From positions 52,083,260-52,141,259 of the forward strand of contig CM055100.1 in the NCBI GenBank assembly GCA_029204225.1: DNA of 58,000 nucleotides, given 5' to 3'. How positions within the stretch are numbered: the stretch's first letter is position 1; every line of letters starts with the position of its first letter. The position numbers and the translations under genes were made by a program. A model generated the notes under the pieces. That model was not told the DNA's origin. It saw only the letters and a program-made list of their open reading frames with translations, and searched no databases. This stretch comes from Diphasiastrum complanatum. Taxonomy: Eukaryota; Streptophyta; Lycopodiopsida; Lycopodiales; Lycopodiaceae. Shown one piece after another: positions 1-12,800 of this stretch.

Positions 1-765
1 CATGGTCTTCATCAAAGACAACATCTCTTGACATAATTTTCTTCCTTGTCTCAAGATTGTACAATATGTATGCCTTTGCTTCCTCACCGTAACCCAAGAA
101 TATGCACATGACAGATTTTGCATCTAGCTTCTTCCTGTCATCCTTGGGTATGTGTGCATAAGCGGTACATCCAAATACCCAAAGTAGTCCCACCTTTGGC
201 TTATTGCCACTATATGCCTCCTCAGGCGTAATTTCTTCCATCGCTTTCGTAGGGCTCCTGTTCAACAAGAAAACAACCATATACATAGCTTCAGCCCAGA
301 AAGAGTTTGGAACACCTTAGCTTTGAGCATGCTACGTGCACACTCAATTATGGACCTGTTCTTCCTTTCAGCAACACCATTTTGCTCAGGAGTATCTGGA
401 GTAGCAAACTGACGTTTGATTCCACTTGAGTTACAAAGATCAATGAACTATTTTGATATCTACTCACCACCTTTGTCAGATCTGTGTACCTTTATCTTCT
501 TGCCTCTTGGAGTTTCAATCAAGCCTTAAAATTTTTGAAGTACTTGATTGCCTCAAATTTTTGCTTCAAAGGTAAACCCATACCTTCCGTGAGAAATCAT
601 CGATGAAGGTCATAAAGTAGTAAGGCCCCCCCTGCAGATCATAGGTCCAGACAAGTCTAAGTGTACAATCTCAAGCACTTGCCTTGACAGCTTCATTCTT
701 AGGAAACCTCTTTCTTTGTCAACCTTTAAGCTGGCCCAAAAATGATATAGTTTTCCATCTAGATG
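1..765 (-). pseudogene. Ty1/copia integrase remnant
   Basis: The reverse strand reads as a copia-type integrase in pieces. Near 770-600 it resembles the start of the core (RQVLEIVHLDLSGPM, then FMTFIDDFSRK). At 450-250 it has the catalytic-core end (FATPDTPEQNGVAERKNRS, then SFWAEAMYMVVFLLNRSP). At 100-1 it has the C-terminal region (MSRDVVFDE). The frame is broken by several stops and shifts, for example where LKAK should run into VPNSFWAEA near 320. No LTR is visible and the element runs off the left edge. It lies upstream of the first visible HAC exon and is probably intronic. Family assignment is secure; it is not functional. Confidence 0.85.
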
Positions 766-894
766 GTAGGTGTCATGAAAAATTTTTCTTAAAATTTTGG
801 GAAATTTGCAGCTAGAGACATTAGCAAAAGAAATTATGGGAGGCGCTAGGCAAAAGAGCTTATCTTCTCATTTGATTTCTGTTGTTATTTTTAG

Positions 895-3800
895 GTCCCT
901 GGGGCCGAGGCTTTGGTTGTGAGAGTGGTTTCGTCTGTGGATAAAAAGCTTGAGGTAAAGCCACGGTTCATGGAAATTTTTCAGGAAGAGGAGTATCCTA
1001 CCGAATTCCCTTACAAGTCAAAGGTATCTTGTTATAAGTAGGCTCATAAACTTGAAATCAAATCAGAAGCTATTAACTCTGTTTTTCTATTTGATTCTTC
1101 AGTTTTTACTTCATGATGCTACATGAAAGTTGATCTACTAATCTGGGATATTGTGAACCAATTTAATCCTGGGTGGAATCATCAGGTTGTACTGTTGTTT
1201 CAAAAAATCGAAGGTGTGGAGGTTTGTCTTTTCGGCATGTATGTTCAGGAGTTTGGAACAGAATGCTCACAGCCTAATCAGCGACGAATTTATCTTTCAT
1301 ATTTAGATTCTGTCAAGTATTTTAGACCTGATGTCAGGACTGTGCATGGAGAAGCTCTTAGAACCTTTGTTTACCATGAAATTCTGGTAATTTCTTGCTG
1401 GAGTTTCAAGTGATACTTTTTGTTTTGCTTACCAGTTGGAGCTTAAACTTTCCATCTTCTTCTCTTGTCCTTGTTCTTTCACATAATGTGAACATAATCA
1501 CTTGAAATTAACACAGTCACTTGTTTTGGCAGATTGGGTACTTGGACTATTGCAAGAAACGTGGATTTACTAGCTGCTATATATGGGCATGCCCTCCTTT
1601 GAAAGGGGAAGACTATATATTGTATTGCCATCCTGAAATTCAGAAAACCCCAAAATCTGATAAGCTAAGAGAATGGTGAGCTTGGTTTATCTCAACCAAA
1701 TGCAATTAGTAGAATGGATTTCTGGAAAAAAAATTTGGAGAGAGAGCAGACCCTTTGTCTCTTTTCCCTTTTTATTATTCTTGATTCTGTTCTTCTCTGT
1801 TTGCTGAATTCACACCCGCGACCTCTCTGCCGTCAAATGTTCATGGTGGTTGTAAAACTAATGCTGTTTACTTCTCTGCTCTCGTAAACATTGAGGTCTT
1901 TTTGATGCAGGTATTTGACAATGTTAAAGAAGGCAACCACTGATGGCATCATTGTGGAAGTAACCAATCTTTATGATCATTTTTTTGTCTCTGCTGGCGA
2001 ATGTAAGGCAAAGGTTACTGCTGCTCGTTTACCTTATTTTGATGGTGATTATTGGCCTGGCACAGCAGAGGACATGATTGTGCAGCTACAACAAGAGGCA
2101 GAGGATGGACGAAAGTTACAGAAGAAAGGGAGTAAGAAGGCAGCACCCAAGCGAGCCTGCAAGTCTATCGCTCAGGCTGAGATTGCGAGCACTGCTTCAA
2201 AAGATCTTCAGCTTATGCACAAGGTAGTAACTAAATGTTATTTCGTACGCGGAAGTCCAGAGTTGTCACATTTTTTTACAGTAGAATTAGCCCAAATTGT
2301 TGGCCCGCGCATGATGTAGCCTTATTGTGTTCTTGGATTGGGCACCCAAGTGAGCCTGCAAGTCTATCGCTCAGGCTGAGATTGCGAGCAATGCTTCAAA
2401 AGATCTTCAGCTTATGCACAAGGTAGTAACTAAGTGTTATTTTGTACGCGGAAGTCCAGAGTTGTCACATTTTTTTACAGTAGAATTAGCCCAAATTGTT
2501 GGCCCACGCATGATGTAGCCTTATTGTGTGCCTGGGTTGGGCTTGCCCACCCAGTTTCGAATTTGATTCCCTGCCCACGGGTGGGTGGATAGCTGAGCCA
2601 AAGGCCTGTTAAAGATAGAAAGAAAGAATTATCCCAAGGGGATGATAAATGAGAGTCTCCACTTGAAGGTTCTGGATGCATGTACCCTGAAGGGACATTT
2701 ATAGTTTGAATATGTACTCAAAAGTTGAAGGAGAAACATTGTCCTTGCTTCCTAAAATATGAAGAACTTCTATGTGCAGCTTGGCGAGTCGATACTCCCT
2801 ATGAAAGAAGACTTCATTATGGTGCATATGCAACATGTCTGCACCCATTGTTGTCTCTTCATTGTCGGAGGCCATCGCTGGGATTGCAAACAGTGCAAGA
2901 ATTTTCAGCTTTGCGATAGGTGATCTCTGAGCACAACACGTCTATTTTTTCTGATAGGTTCGAGTTATTTTTGGCTTTGGATGTATTTTCTCCTTTCTCC
3001 TTGTTAATGTCCTGCCTGTATATGCAATATTTGTAGAAACAAAATTTGACTCCAGGCCTTGAAGTTTTAGAACTTTATCTGAATTATAGCTCTGTGATGT
3101 TTAGGATCTGTTTTGGCATATAAGATCAGATTGCAAACTGTGTTAGCCCTTTTAATCTATATTCGAATGGTAATCTGAAATTTTTTATGCTGTTTCAATT
3201 ATCAAGGTTAAAGTTTGTCCTTGACAAGGCTGATCTGTCATTCTTTGTGATATGTTTATAATACAGCTTTGAATGTTGATGATGCTCTGTGTGTTATAGT
3301 AGTTTATGAATGTAATATCACTTGATTGATTAAAAACGACAAATATGGACAACTATTTGAAGGATTGTGTAAGAATCTTCAACTAAGATCAGCGTCTGAA
3401 CATCAGAAAGCAGAGTATGAAGTAGATTGCAAACGCTTAAAGGAATCACATGTATGTCTACTACAGTCAAGGCACCACTTTAATCAACTGTCAAATGAAT
3501 GAAGGTTGCTCTTCTTGCAATGTTTTGGAGGCCCTTCAGGAAACCTTCTAAGAAGCTATCAATTAGGACTAGGGCTTACTGGAGCATGGCACAAATACCA
3601 AGATGGTTTGCACCCTACCACTTGGCTCGTTCTAGTCAGCCTAAGCTTGCTCATTTATGAGTAAACTTCAGAGACCACTGGTCGAACTTGAAAAATGACC
3701 ATAATACATATGATTAAGAATGTCTGAGGGGGTAAATGAATGAGAGCGTCTAATAAGGATGGATAATATTGTTTGTGATGGCCTTATTTGCCTAACATGC

Positions 3801-6800
3801 TCTACTTGCACTTGTAGAATGACAATTGCTTTTGGTGCAGAACATAATACTGACGAAATGCAGATATAAAATTTGACATAGCTTTTGGTACAGAACATAA
3901 TACTGACGAAATGCAGATTTAAAATTTGACATACTTATCTTTTCTTTTTGGGTTCTTAAAGCCTGATTCGAAAACAAATGGCAGTAAATCGATTAGCCTC
4001 GCTAAATCAATTTGCTGCCCTAAATCCATTTGGAATCAAAGAAATTCTTTGCTGAAAAATTTAATTTACTGCCCAAAAACGATTGGCTGCCAAAAATTGA
4101 TTTGCTACTCTAAGAAACGATTTGTATCCAAAAAATGATTTGCTGCACTGAATCGGTTTTCCATAATGATTGTCTGGATTTCTAGCATAATCAATCCATC
4201 GTGCACCATAATAAAATCCCAGTCGTGCTCCAGGCAGCCCTGGGGCCTACTGCCCATAGTGGCTCTTCTAAAAAAAATAGAAATACGTATCTAACAAATT
4301 TATAAGAAAAATACAAAGTATTTATGAAACAGCTATAGAATGTTCAATGATGTTTCATACATGCGTGTTGCAGATGCTACAGAACTACATCTCGTAGGCA
4401 CCTAAAGTGAGGTACTTGTGTACTAGAAAAGCGCTTGAGATGCTAGTTAGAATGAACTAGGTTGTTGTAGGTGTAGATCCCAACCTCGAGCTATCAATTG
4501 TAGGCATAGATACATCAACGAATCGCGGACAGCGATTCGCCAATTTTTTTTTTTTTTTACTTCCTGGATAATGATGCATGAAACTGTGTCAAATTAAATC
4601 AAAATCAGCTTTGGCCTTGCTCCAATTTGTGGAAGACAGATCAATTCTGACTTGGACTTCATTGGCTTTAAATGATATAGGAGCTGCAGTTGGTGGAGAA
4701 CATTCGGACTTCAAAACCCTGAAAATTTGAGCTCAAGTCTAACAAAGCCATCAAATATGAAAAAGAGCTGATTGATGCTCCACTCTGCTGTAATGGCCTA
4801 AAGTCTGTATATAAGAATGTAGGTCCATTTTGGGACTGCAGCATAGTGGGCTACAATTAATACCAGTTAACAAACTCTTACAGTGCTCAATGATTTTGGT
4901 ACTTGTGTCTGGCTTGGCATTGAAGTAGCAAAAGTCCTACAAATCTGTATTATATAGGGAAGAGAGATTATGTAGAAGCACAGTCAACTGAAAAGAGTGT
5001 CGAATGAGCTAACAAACTTGTCCCGTTCCTCAAACGTGTTTGTACTTCTCACCAAATATAAGAGTAGCCATTTTCTTGCCAATCTATATTGGGAGTTATA
5101 AAGAAGAGATTTCCGGGAAGAAAAAATTTCAGGTCCAAGAAAATTTCCAGGAAGTTAATTTTTTTTTCCGATTCGCTGTAGCGAATCGCGATTCTGAGAT
5201 GTGTGATTCGCGAATTGTGATTTGCTGCAACTATGATTGTAGATGCCATTTGGCACATGTGCTGTAATTAGCCCATGATTGATGCTTTGCTTTGTGAGTT
5301 AAATAGGAGACCCTTGAGCTACTCTATTTTGAGGTTGGAGTTATTAATCTATTGGATCTCTTCCAAATTATGTCTACTTTATGTATAATCTTGTGTAAAC
5401 ACTTTTTATCTGTGTCTGTATATCCATTGGATCAGGGGCTGTGATCCATTTTCTTTAGTTATATGCCGTAAGCCAGTGTCCTATGTTGTAAGTCAGAGTG
5501 TAGTGGGGTTGGACCTACACTATTTACTTGTGACAAGTCAGTATGGCGGTAGAAACCTACTCAAGGTAGTCAGTAGCTATTACAATCAAATCGACGGAGC
5601 CTCCTATTCCTTGGAGATGTTCAGATGTCAAAGGTGGTGGAGAAGCTTTGAGCAGGGAGGAGGTTGGCGGAAAACTATAAATACCCTCCCATGCAGACAA
5701 TTGAATACTCTCTGGAGAGACTTTCAGAGACATACAACTAGTGTGTTGGTGGCACCATTGTGAACGATGACTCATGAGCTAGAGCAGGTAATTCATCAAG
5801 ATGGTGGACAATGTTGCCTGTTATGTGACGTATTGATCTCCATTTTAGTATATATATGCTGATGATGCGATTCTGTTTCCCCTGACTAGAGAGGGATTAT
5901 TGTCACTGTTAGGGACCCAACTCCCTTGGGTCCCAACCCTAAACTTGAGACTGGACGATGACTAGGCCTGTAGACTTGACCGGTGACTTGTGAACCTGCA
6001 TGGTTGCCACGTGTCATGATCTAGGTGTGCACATGGCTTGGAGTCTCTCTCCTTGGAGGTATACAAGGGGAGGAGGACTCATTTGCCATCCATTCTATCA
6101 ACCTAGGAGGAGGTGGATGGAGAGCGTGTGCACGGTCAGGATGTATGCTAGTGTGAGGCAGGAGATGGCTGAGAGCCTAGGCGGTGGTATGAAATGCCGA
6201 CTAGGTAGTAGGATGGAAGTCGGATCCAGCTTGATACGGTCACAGGCCAGGGCATGGAGGGTGGACCCTGATTAGGCGGGGTGGAATGTGAATCGTTCGG
6301 TCTCTTGTGGTTAACCGGCACTTGGAGGTTTGCAGTAAGTAGGGATTGTAACATATGGTATCAGAGCCACTGCATGCTGAAAGCAGGTGTGTTGATCCGT
6401 AGTAGTTTTCCTATAAATTACGATGCTTTTGACGGAATTCAATTCGGGCAAGGATTGTGTTTTTTACGCACATTTGAAGTTTCCTCCTTCTTGCTGTTTT
6501 TGAGTTTTAAAAAAAAAAACAGTAAGAGGCCCTTAGCATACTGCCACGTGGCACTGTCCAGACTCTGGACAGGTGGCAGAGGGGAGCGGCCTTTAATTCC
6601 GCTCAGATCCAAAGTATAGGATCTATGTTAGAAGAGCCCCCAGCGTTCTAAAAAATACATTTTTGTTAACTGTCCAGCGATGGACTTCAAGAATGGTTTT
6701 TTGAATAAAAAACTTGTATTTCGACCCCCCCTAGCGTTGTCACATGGTACTGTCCGAATCAGGACAGGTGGCACAGACAGGCGGAATTTTGTTCCGCTCA

Positions 6801-9800
6801 GGTTGGGAGGTCCAGGTCTCTGTTTCACAGGCCAGGGATTCAAGAAAAAGATATTTTTTGACCAGGTACCGTTGGAAAACAACGATGGAGCTTTGTTTGT
6901 GATCTGATCATTCCAGAAAAGGAATGTTGGCCAGCGATGAGGGTGTAGAAGGGACTGGCTGCCTACTGGGCAGATTTTGATGGGTGGCCAGAGGTGCTTA
7001 CCTGGAGGCTAGGTGGCAAAGCAAAGCCACTGGGCAGGCAGTAGGATAGCATGGAGAGGGAGGCATACCTCTCCCATGCATGTGTTTCCTTGAGAAGATG
7101 AGATGGAGGTGGTGGTGCATCCTCTTCTTGCTCTCTCTTATTCCATTTGGCAGCCATGGACAATACCAATTGGTTTGTGAAAAGACAGCAAGAGTAGCTT
7201 TGTATCTACCTTCCTTGAGTAGCTTTTGATTCTCTTTTATCATCTCTTTCTTAATTCACCTCTCTTCTCCTTGTAAAATGGATCCTACTCCTACCACACA
7301 GCCTATGTCCCCTCTGCTTTAGACCCTGATGCTTTGTTGCTGGCAATTAACAATCTACAGCAACAGATTGTGGATATGCAGGCTAAGCACAGTCGGGATC
7401 AGCAGGATCTTAAGGAATTGACGCAGCTAAGGCAATTGGTGCATCAACCCTTGTTCACTCCTGAAGTTTTTGCTGGGGAAAAGAAGGATAGAACCCCGGA
7501 GGCGGATGAGTACTACTGAAGAGGATGAGGTTTATAGGCAACTGCAAAATTACCTTAAGATGGGCCATGTTAGGCCTAATAAGTCTCCCTGGGGGGCATC
7601 AGTGCTCCTTGTTGATAAAAAAGACGGAGGCACTCGTTTTTGTGTGGAAAAAAAGTTGAATAAATCAACGATTAAAAAAGTTATCCTTTGTCGCAAATGA
7701 ATGAGCTGGTTGATCGACTGCATGGTGCAAAGTACTTCACCAAACTCGATTTGATTTCAGGGTATCATCAGATTCGCATAAAGACTGAGGATGTTGAAAA
7801 AACCGGGTTTAGAACTAGGTACGGTTCTGAATTTCTGGTTTTACCATTTGGCCTGACAAATGCTCTAGCGACTTTCTAGCAGATGATGAACGATCTTCTT
7901 TGTCCATATTTGGGAAAGTTCGTGATAGTGTACTTAGATGATATTCTCATCTATAGTAAGACCTTGGAGGAGCATGAGGAGCATCTCAGGACTGTCTTAA
8001 AGTTACTTAGACAGGAGAAGCTTTTTGCCAAGGAGTCCAAATGTGTATTCTTCCAGAAAAGGTTGTTATACCTTGGTCACATTATTTCGGACCATGGGTT
8101 GGAAATTGACCCAAATAAAGACCGACAAGTGAATGGCCTATCCCTAAAACCATCCGGGAAGTTAAGTCCTTTTTGGGCTTTATGGGGTTTTTTCATAGAT
8201 TCAACTTGAACTATGCATTAATTGCATTGGCCTTGACAAATGTCTTTAGAGGGGCTAAAAGAGTTAGCCGGCACAATCAGAGTTTTGAAAACCTCAAATA
8301 GTGTGTGACTATTTTACATATAGTGGATTCTAACAAGCCATATGTGCTTGAAACAGATGCCAGTGACTATGCTATAGGTGTAGTCCTATATCAGGATGGT
8401 AGACCGGTTGCTTTTGAAAGCAAAAAGCTAGATCCTGCTCAAAGGCGGTATTCCACCTACGACAAAGAGCTTTTTGCTATGATTCATGCCCTGAAAGTTT
8501 GGAGACATTATTTGTATGACTCCCAGTTTACCATAGTTACTGACCATCAAGCGTTAAAGTATATTAACGATGCGGTCGACCTTAGGAATCGTAAGGCCAT
8601 ATGGCCAGAGATGCTCCAAGAATTTCATTATGACATTGAGTATCGGAAAGGTACTTCTAATAGTGTCGCGGATGCCTTAAGCCGGATTAGAGAGGCTAAT
8701 CAGTTAAGCTTTTCTGAGATCCAATCTAAGTTGTATCTATCCTTAAGAGATTTTGTGTAAGACGATAGGTACTTCGGTCGTATTTGGCTAGACGTCTTGG
8801 CAGGTTCTTCTAGATCTAGTGATGAGCTTGGAATGCAGGATTCCAAGATTTCTCCTCAGGACAAGATACAGAGAGACTATTCCATTAGGAATGGGTTGCT
8901 TTTCCGGAATGGAAAAGTTTCTGTGCCAGAAAATGATGATATAAGGGCCCAATTCCTGCATGAATGTTATGACAGCCCGTGTGCAGGGCACCCTGGCTCT
9001 GAAAGGACACTTGACTTAGTAAAAAGGAACTTTTTCTGGCCAAACTTAAAAAGTCAAGTGGAGGCATATGTTCGCAACTGTGCACAATGCCAAGTTAATA
9101 AAGCTGAAAGACTTAAGGCAGCTGGTTTACTAATGCCCTTGGAAATTCCCGAAAGAAAATGGGAAAGTATTTCCATGGACTTTGTGGTTGGGCTACCTCG
9201 GACGGGGAAGCAAAATGATGCCATTTGGGTAATAGTTGATAGGTTAACTAAAATGGCGCAGTTCATACCAACCAAGCAAACTGTCAAAGCTTCTGAGCTT
9301 GCTCAGCTTTTCGTTGAAAAGTTGTTCAGGTTGTTTGGTTTGCCGAATGATATTGTTAGTGATTGAGATCCTAAGTTCACTGGCAAATTCTGGCAAGCGG
9401 TCTTTGAGAAATTAGAGACCACTTTAAGTTTGGGGTCATTAGACCATCTTGAATCGGACGGTCAGACAGAGAGGACAAACCAGTCTATGGAAGATATGCT
9501 TCGGGCATATGTTTCCAGAAGACAGTCGGATTAGGAAAGGTACCTTCCAATGATTGAGTTTGCGTATAACAACACAAAGCACTCAGCGACGGGGTTTAGT
9601 CCATTTTCTCTGATGTATGGTTTCCAGCCTAGGGCTCCCGTTTCAGTGGGCCTCAAAGGCCTCAAGGTTAAAGCAGCAGTAGATTTCCTGCATGACATGC
9701 AAGAAATGTTGCTTGTTGCTCGCGAGAACGTAAAAACGGCTCAGGATAGAGCCCAATTTTACGCTAATCAAAAGCGACTACCTAGGGTCTATGAGGAGGG

Positions 9801-12800
9801 GGCTTGGGTATATCTTAGAATCCCAAAAGATTCTAAGGTACTAAAGACTGGAAAATGTCCTAAGTTATCACCTCGTTATGCAGGGCCATTCCGTATAGTA
9901 AAGAAACTCCATCGGAATGCCTATGAGCTAGAGCTACCTCAAGGAGTTAAAGTTCATTTAGTATTTCACATTAGTCGTTTAAAGGAACAACTTGGTGGAA
10001 AGGATGACTTGATACTTCAGGAGGACTTAGTTCTGTTGGAGGACCTGACATCCTTTGTACCTTCGGAATCACAGGCCATTGTTGATGTACGTCAATGTGG
10101 GCTCAGGTAACTGAGTACTTGGTTCGTTGGAAAGGAAGTTCTGAGGATGATGATACTTGGGAAAAGGAAAATGACCTTAAACTAAGGTTCCCTGGTTTTC
10201 TTCCTTAGATAAGGAATTTTTTAAGGAAGAGGGAATGTTAGGGACCCAACTCCCTTGGGTCCCAACCCTGTTTGGCTTTTCGTCTACCCAATGAATCGTC
10301 ATAAATTTGGGCAAAGTTAATAGCATGTTCAAGAGTAGTAGGACGATGACTAGGCCTGTAGACTTGACTGGTGACTCGTGAACCTGCATGGTTGCCACGT
10401 GTCATGATCTAGGTGTGCACATGGCTTGGAGTCTCTCTCCTTGGAGGTATACAAGGGGAGGAGGACTCATTTGCCATCCATTCTATCTACCTACTACCTA
10501 GGAGGAGGTGGATGGAGAGCGTGTGCACGGCCAGGATGTATGCTAGCGTGAGGCAGGAGATGGCTGAGAGCCTAGGCAGTGATATGGGACGCCAACTAGG
10601 ATGGAAGTCGGATCCAGCTTGATACGGTCACAGGCCAGGGCACGGAGGGTGGACCCGGATTAGGTCTTGCGGCGGGGTGGAACGTGAATCGTTTGGTCTC
10701 TTGTGGTTAACCGGCACCTGGAGGTTTGCAGTAAGTAGGGATTGTAACAGTCACCTGAACACATTGCACTCTTTTTACATTGTATTTGGTTTTGGAGGTC
10801 AATATCAAGAAGACCGGGATCATGTTATTTAATAGATCTAGATCTTTTTTGCAACAACAAATTTTTACACTTGATGGTCTGCCTTTGGAGATAATCTCAT
10901 CATGTGGGGGTACTTTTTACAGGTCATATCTTTAGTTTGAGACATGCAACTATTAGTTGATTATGGATTGGAGTCATTGGACATTCTTCCCTGGTCAACG
11001 TAGAGACGTTCTGTTTCAGGTGTTCTATATGGGATATTGGGACTAAGTGCTGCCTTTTTGACAGCTTAGTCACACCGACAACTTTATCTGTCTGAGTGGG
11101 CTAGTCTATCATGACTCCAGGTTTCCATGCTTTCATGTATGATACACGTGAAGTCCTCATAACGCCACATCAGATTACTTCAGCCAAGTTTGCCGTCGTT
11201 GGAGGCTATCTCCAGGCTGATCATTTACCTACAGAGACTTTTGGAGTTTGGGGATGCAGATATTGGAGATACGAGATACCCATGGTTAGCACTCATGTCC
11301 TCATCTTTGCACTCTTAGGCTTCGCGACTATTGGACCCGTTTGGCGAACCTTTAAATTAAGGGACCGTGGAGCCAACTCCATGAATGACAATATCAATAA
11401 TAATATATGAGGGGTGGAATCAATAGATAGATGCCCATAGTAATTTCTATGATGGCCCTATCGTATGCCCTTAACTATTATCAGCTAAAGAGTGAATTTT
11501 TTAAAACTCTTTGACTGTGAATCAGTTCAAAGAGAGGTTCTATTGTACACCAGTGCAAAGAGTTACAGAACTATAAGAGCCTTAGAGCAAGAGTCAAAGG
11601 AAAAGTTTCTGAACGTTTACATTAGCTTTTGTGAACACAAGAAATATATGTCTGCTCAAAATTACTTTGTCAGGTGATCTGAGACTATCTTCAGCTAGTG
11701 TTACCATATGAGAATTTTACTGACAGAGGAATAAGAAATAATGACTTAGAGGCTGCAATCACAGTTGCACCAATACACTGGAATAATGAATGGGAGATGT
11801 CTTTTTGGTTTGATGAAGAACAACTCAATTCAAAGGCATGATCATTGTATCCGAGTAGACTTTCAAGGTTCAGGTAGACAAAGTTTACACCACAGTGCAG
11901 CCGTTCTTGAGAGGTTCGGAAACAGTTTTTGAGTACGGGCCCCTTATAAGAGTTCACTGTTCGATGTCAACGATTCTTCATAACTTTTTTGGTAATTTTT
12001 GGAGCTAATAGTCTGGGCCCCTGGCTCTTCCAAATATTGTTGTTATCCTATAGACTCAATGTCTCAGCACCTCTAGCTTCTTGCATTTAGATTACATCAA
12101 GATATGCTCCAATTGGGAGCCCCAGTGCATTTAGCAGTAGTGTTGAACTAATAGATCAAGTCCCTGAAGGTTTTCTACTTGTAGGGCATTGTGGTCATGG
12201 GTACTTTCAGTTGAACGCGACCAAGGAATTTTATTTGTTCCTTTGAAATGCATAATACCAGGGCAAGGGTATTTGGTAAGCTAGTTTCGAAGACTCTTAG
12301 GAGTGTAATTGCAATGGTCAAACCAGCGTTTTGCCTCCCAGAAGTGCAGTAGATAGGGCACAAACAGATGAAAGTTAGTGCTATTTGGTTGTTATTTGCT
12401 CTGGTTCTCAGTAATTGTTAATGGCAAATGCTACAGTTTGGGCTATCAACTCTATGGATGATGATCACTTTTGCAATCATTTCACTGGAGATGTGAGTGC
12501 AATGTGCATATAGTTGGGGGCATAAATATTGGGCCATTATCGGCGCGCATTTGGACCCCATCTTTATCTACGGGGGGTGCAGGGGCTGCCCCCCCTGCTA
12601 CTGTTGCCAGGGGGGTCCAGGGGGATTGCTCTACAGTTCTCTGTCTCTATCCCACTGGAACCATCTGTGATCATAGCGAACAGGCTAGAGAAACTAGCTT
12701 TGAATTTTTATCCTTGACACCCACCCAACATGGATTAATGCACCTGAACTGGACCATCCTGCACCCGAAACAGTCAGCAAACTACACAGTAATAATGCTA

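Larger units (their letters stand above)
5907..10749 (+). mobile_element. Complete Ty3/gypsy chromodomain retrotransposon (inactive)
   Basis: Both LTRs start TGTTAGGG and end GTAACA, and the element is flanked by identical 5-bp duplications GTCAC (5902-5906 and 10750-10754). In order: left LTR, PBS, long leader, gag remnant, reverse transcriptase, RNase H, integrase, chromodomain, polypurine tract, right LTR. Gag is fused to RT by an internal deletion that removes the rest of gag and the protease. Several stops (for example TGA at 9364, TAG near 9532) and frameshifts break pol. It sits in the HAC intron in the sense orientation. Confidence 0.95.

Noticed and set aside
2725-2919. 64-codon frame starting [16 protein letters not shown]
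   Set aside because: It is a different frame over the HAC ZZ exon 2780-2919, whose true frame gives [18 protein letters not shown].
11111-11410. 99-codon frame [16 protein letters not shown]...
   Set aside because: No recognisable domain, no splice context, and it lies in the decayed part of the HAC intron; probably chance.
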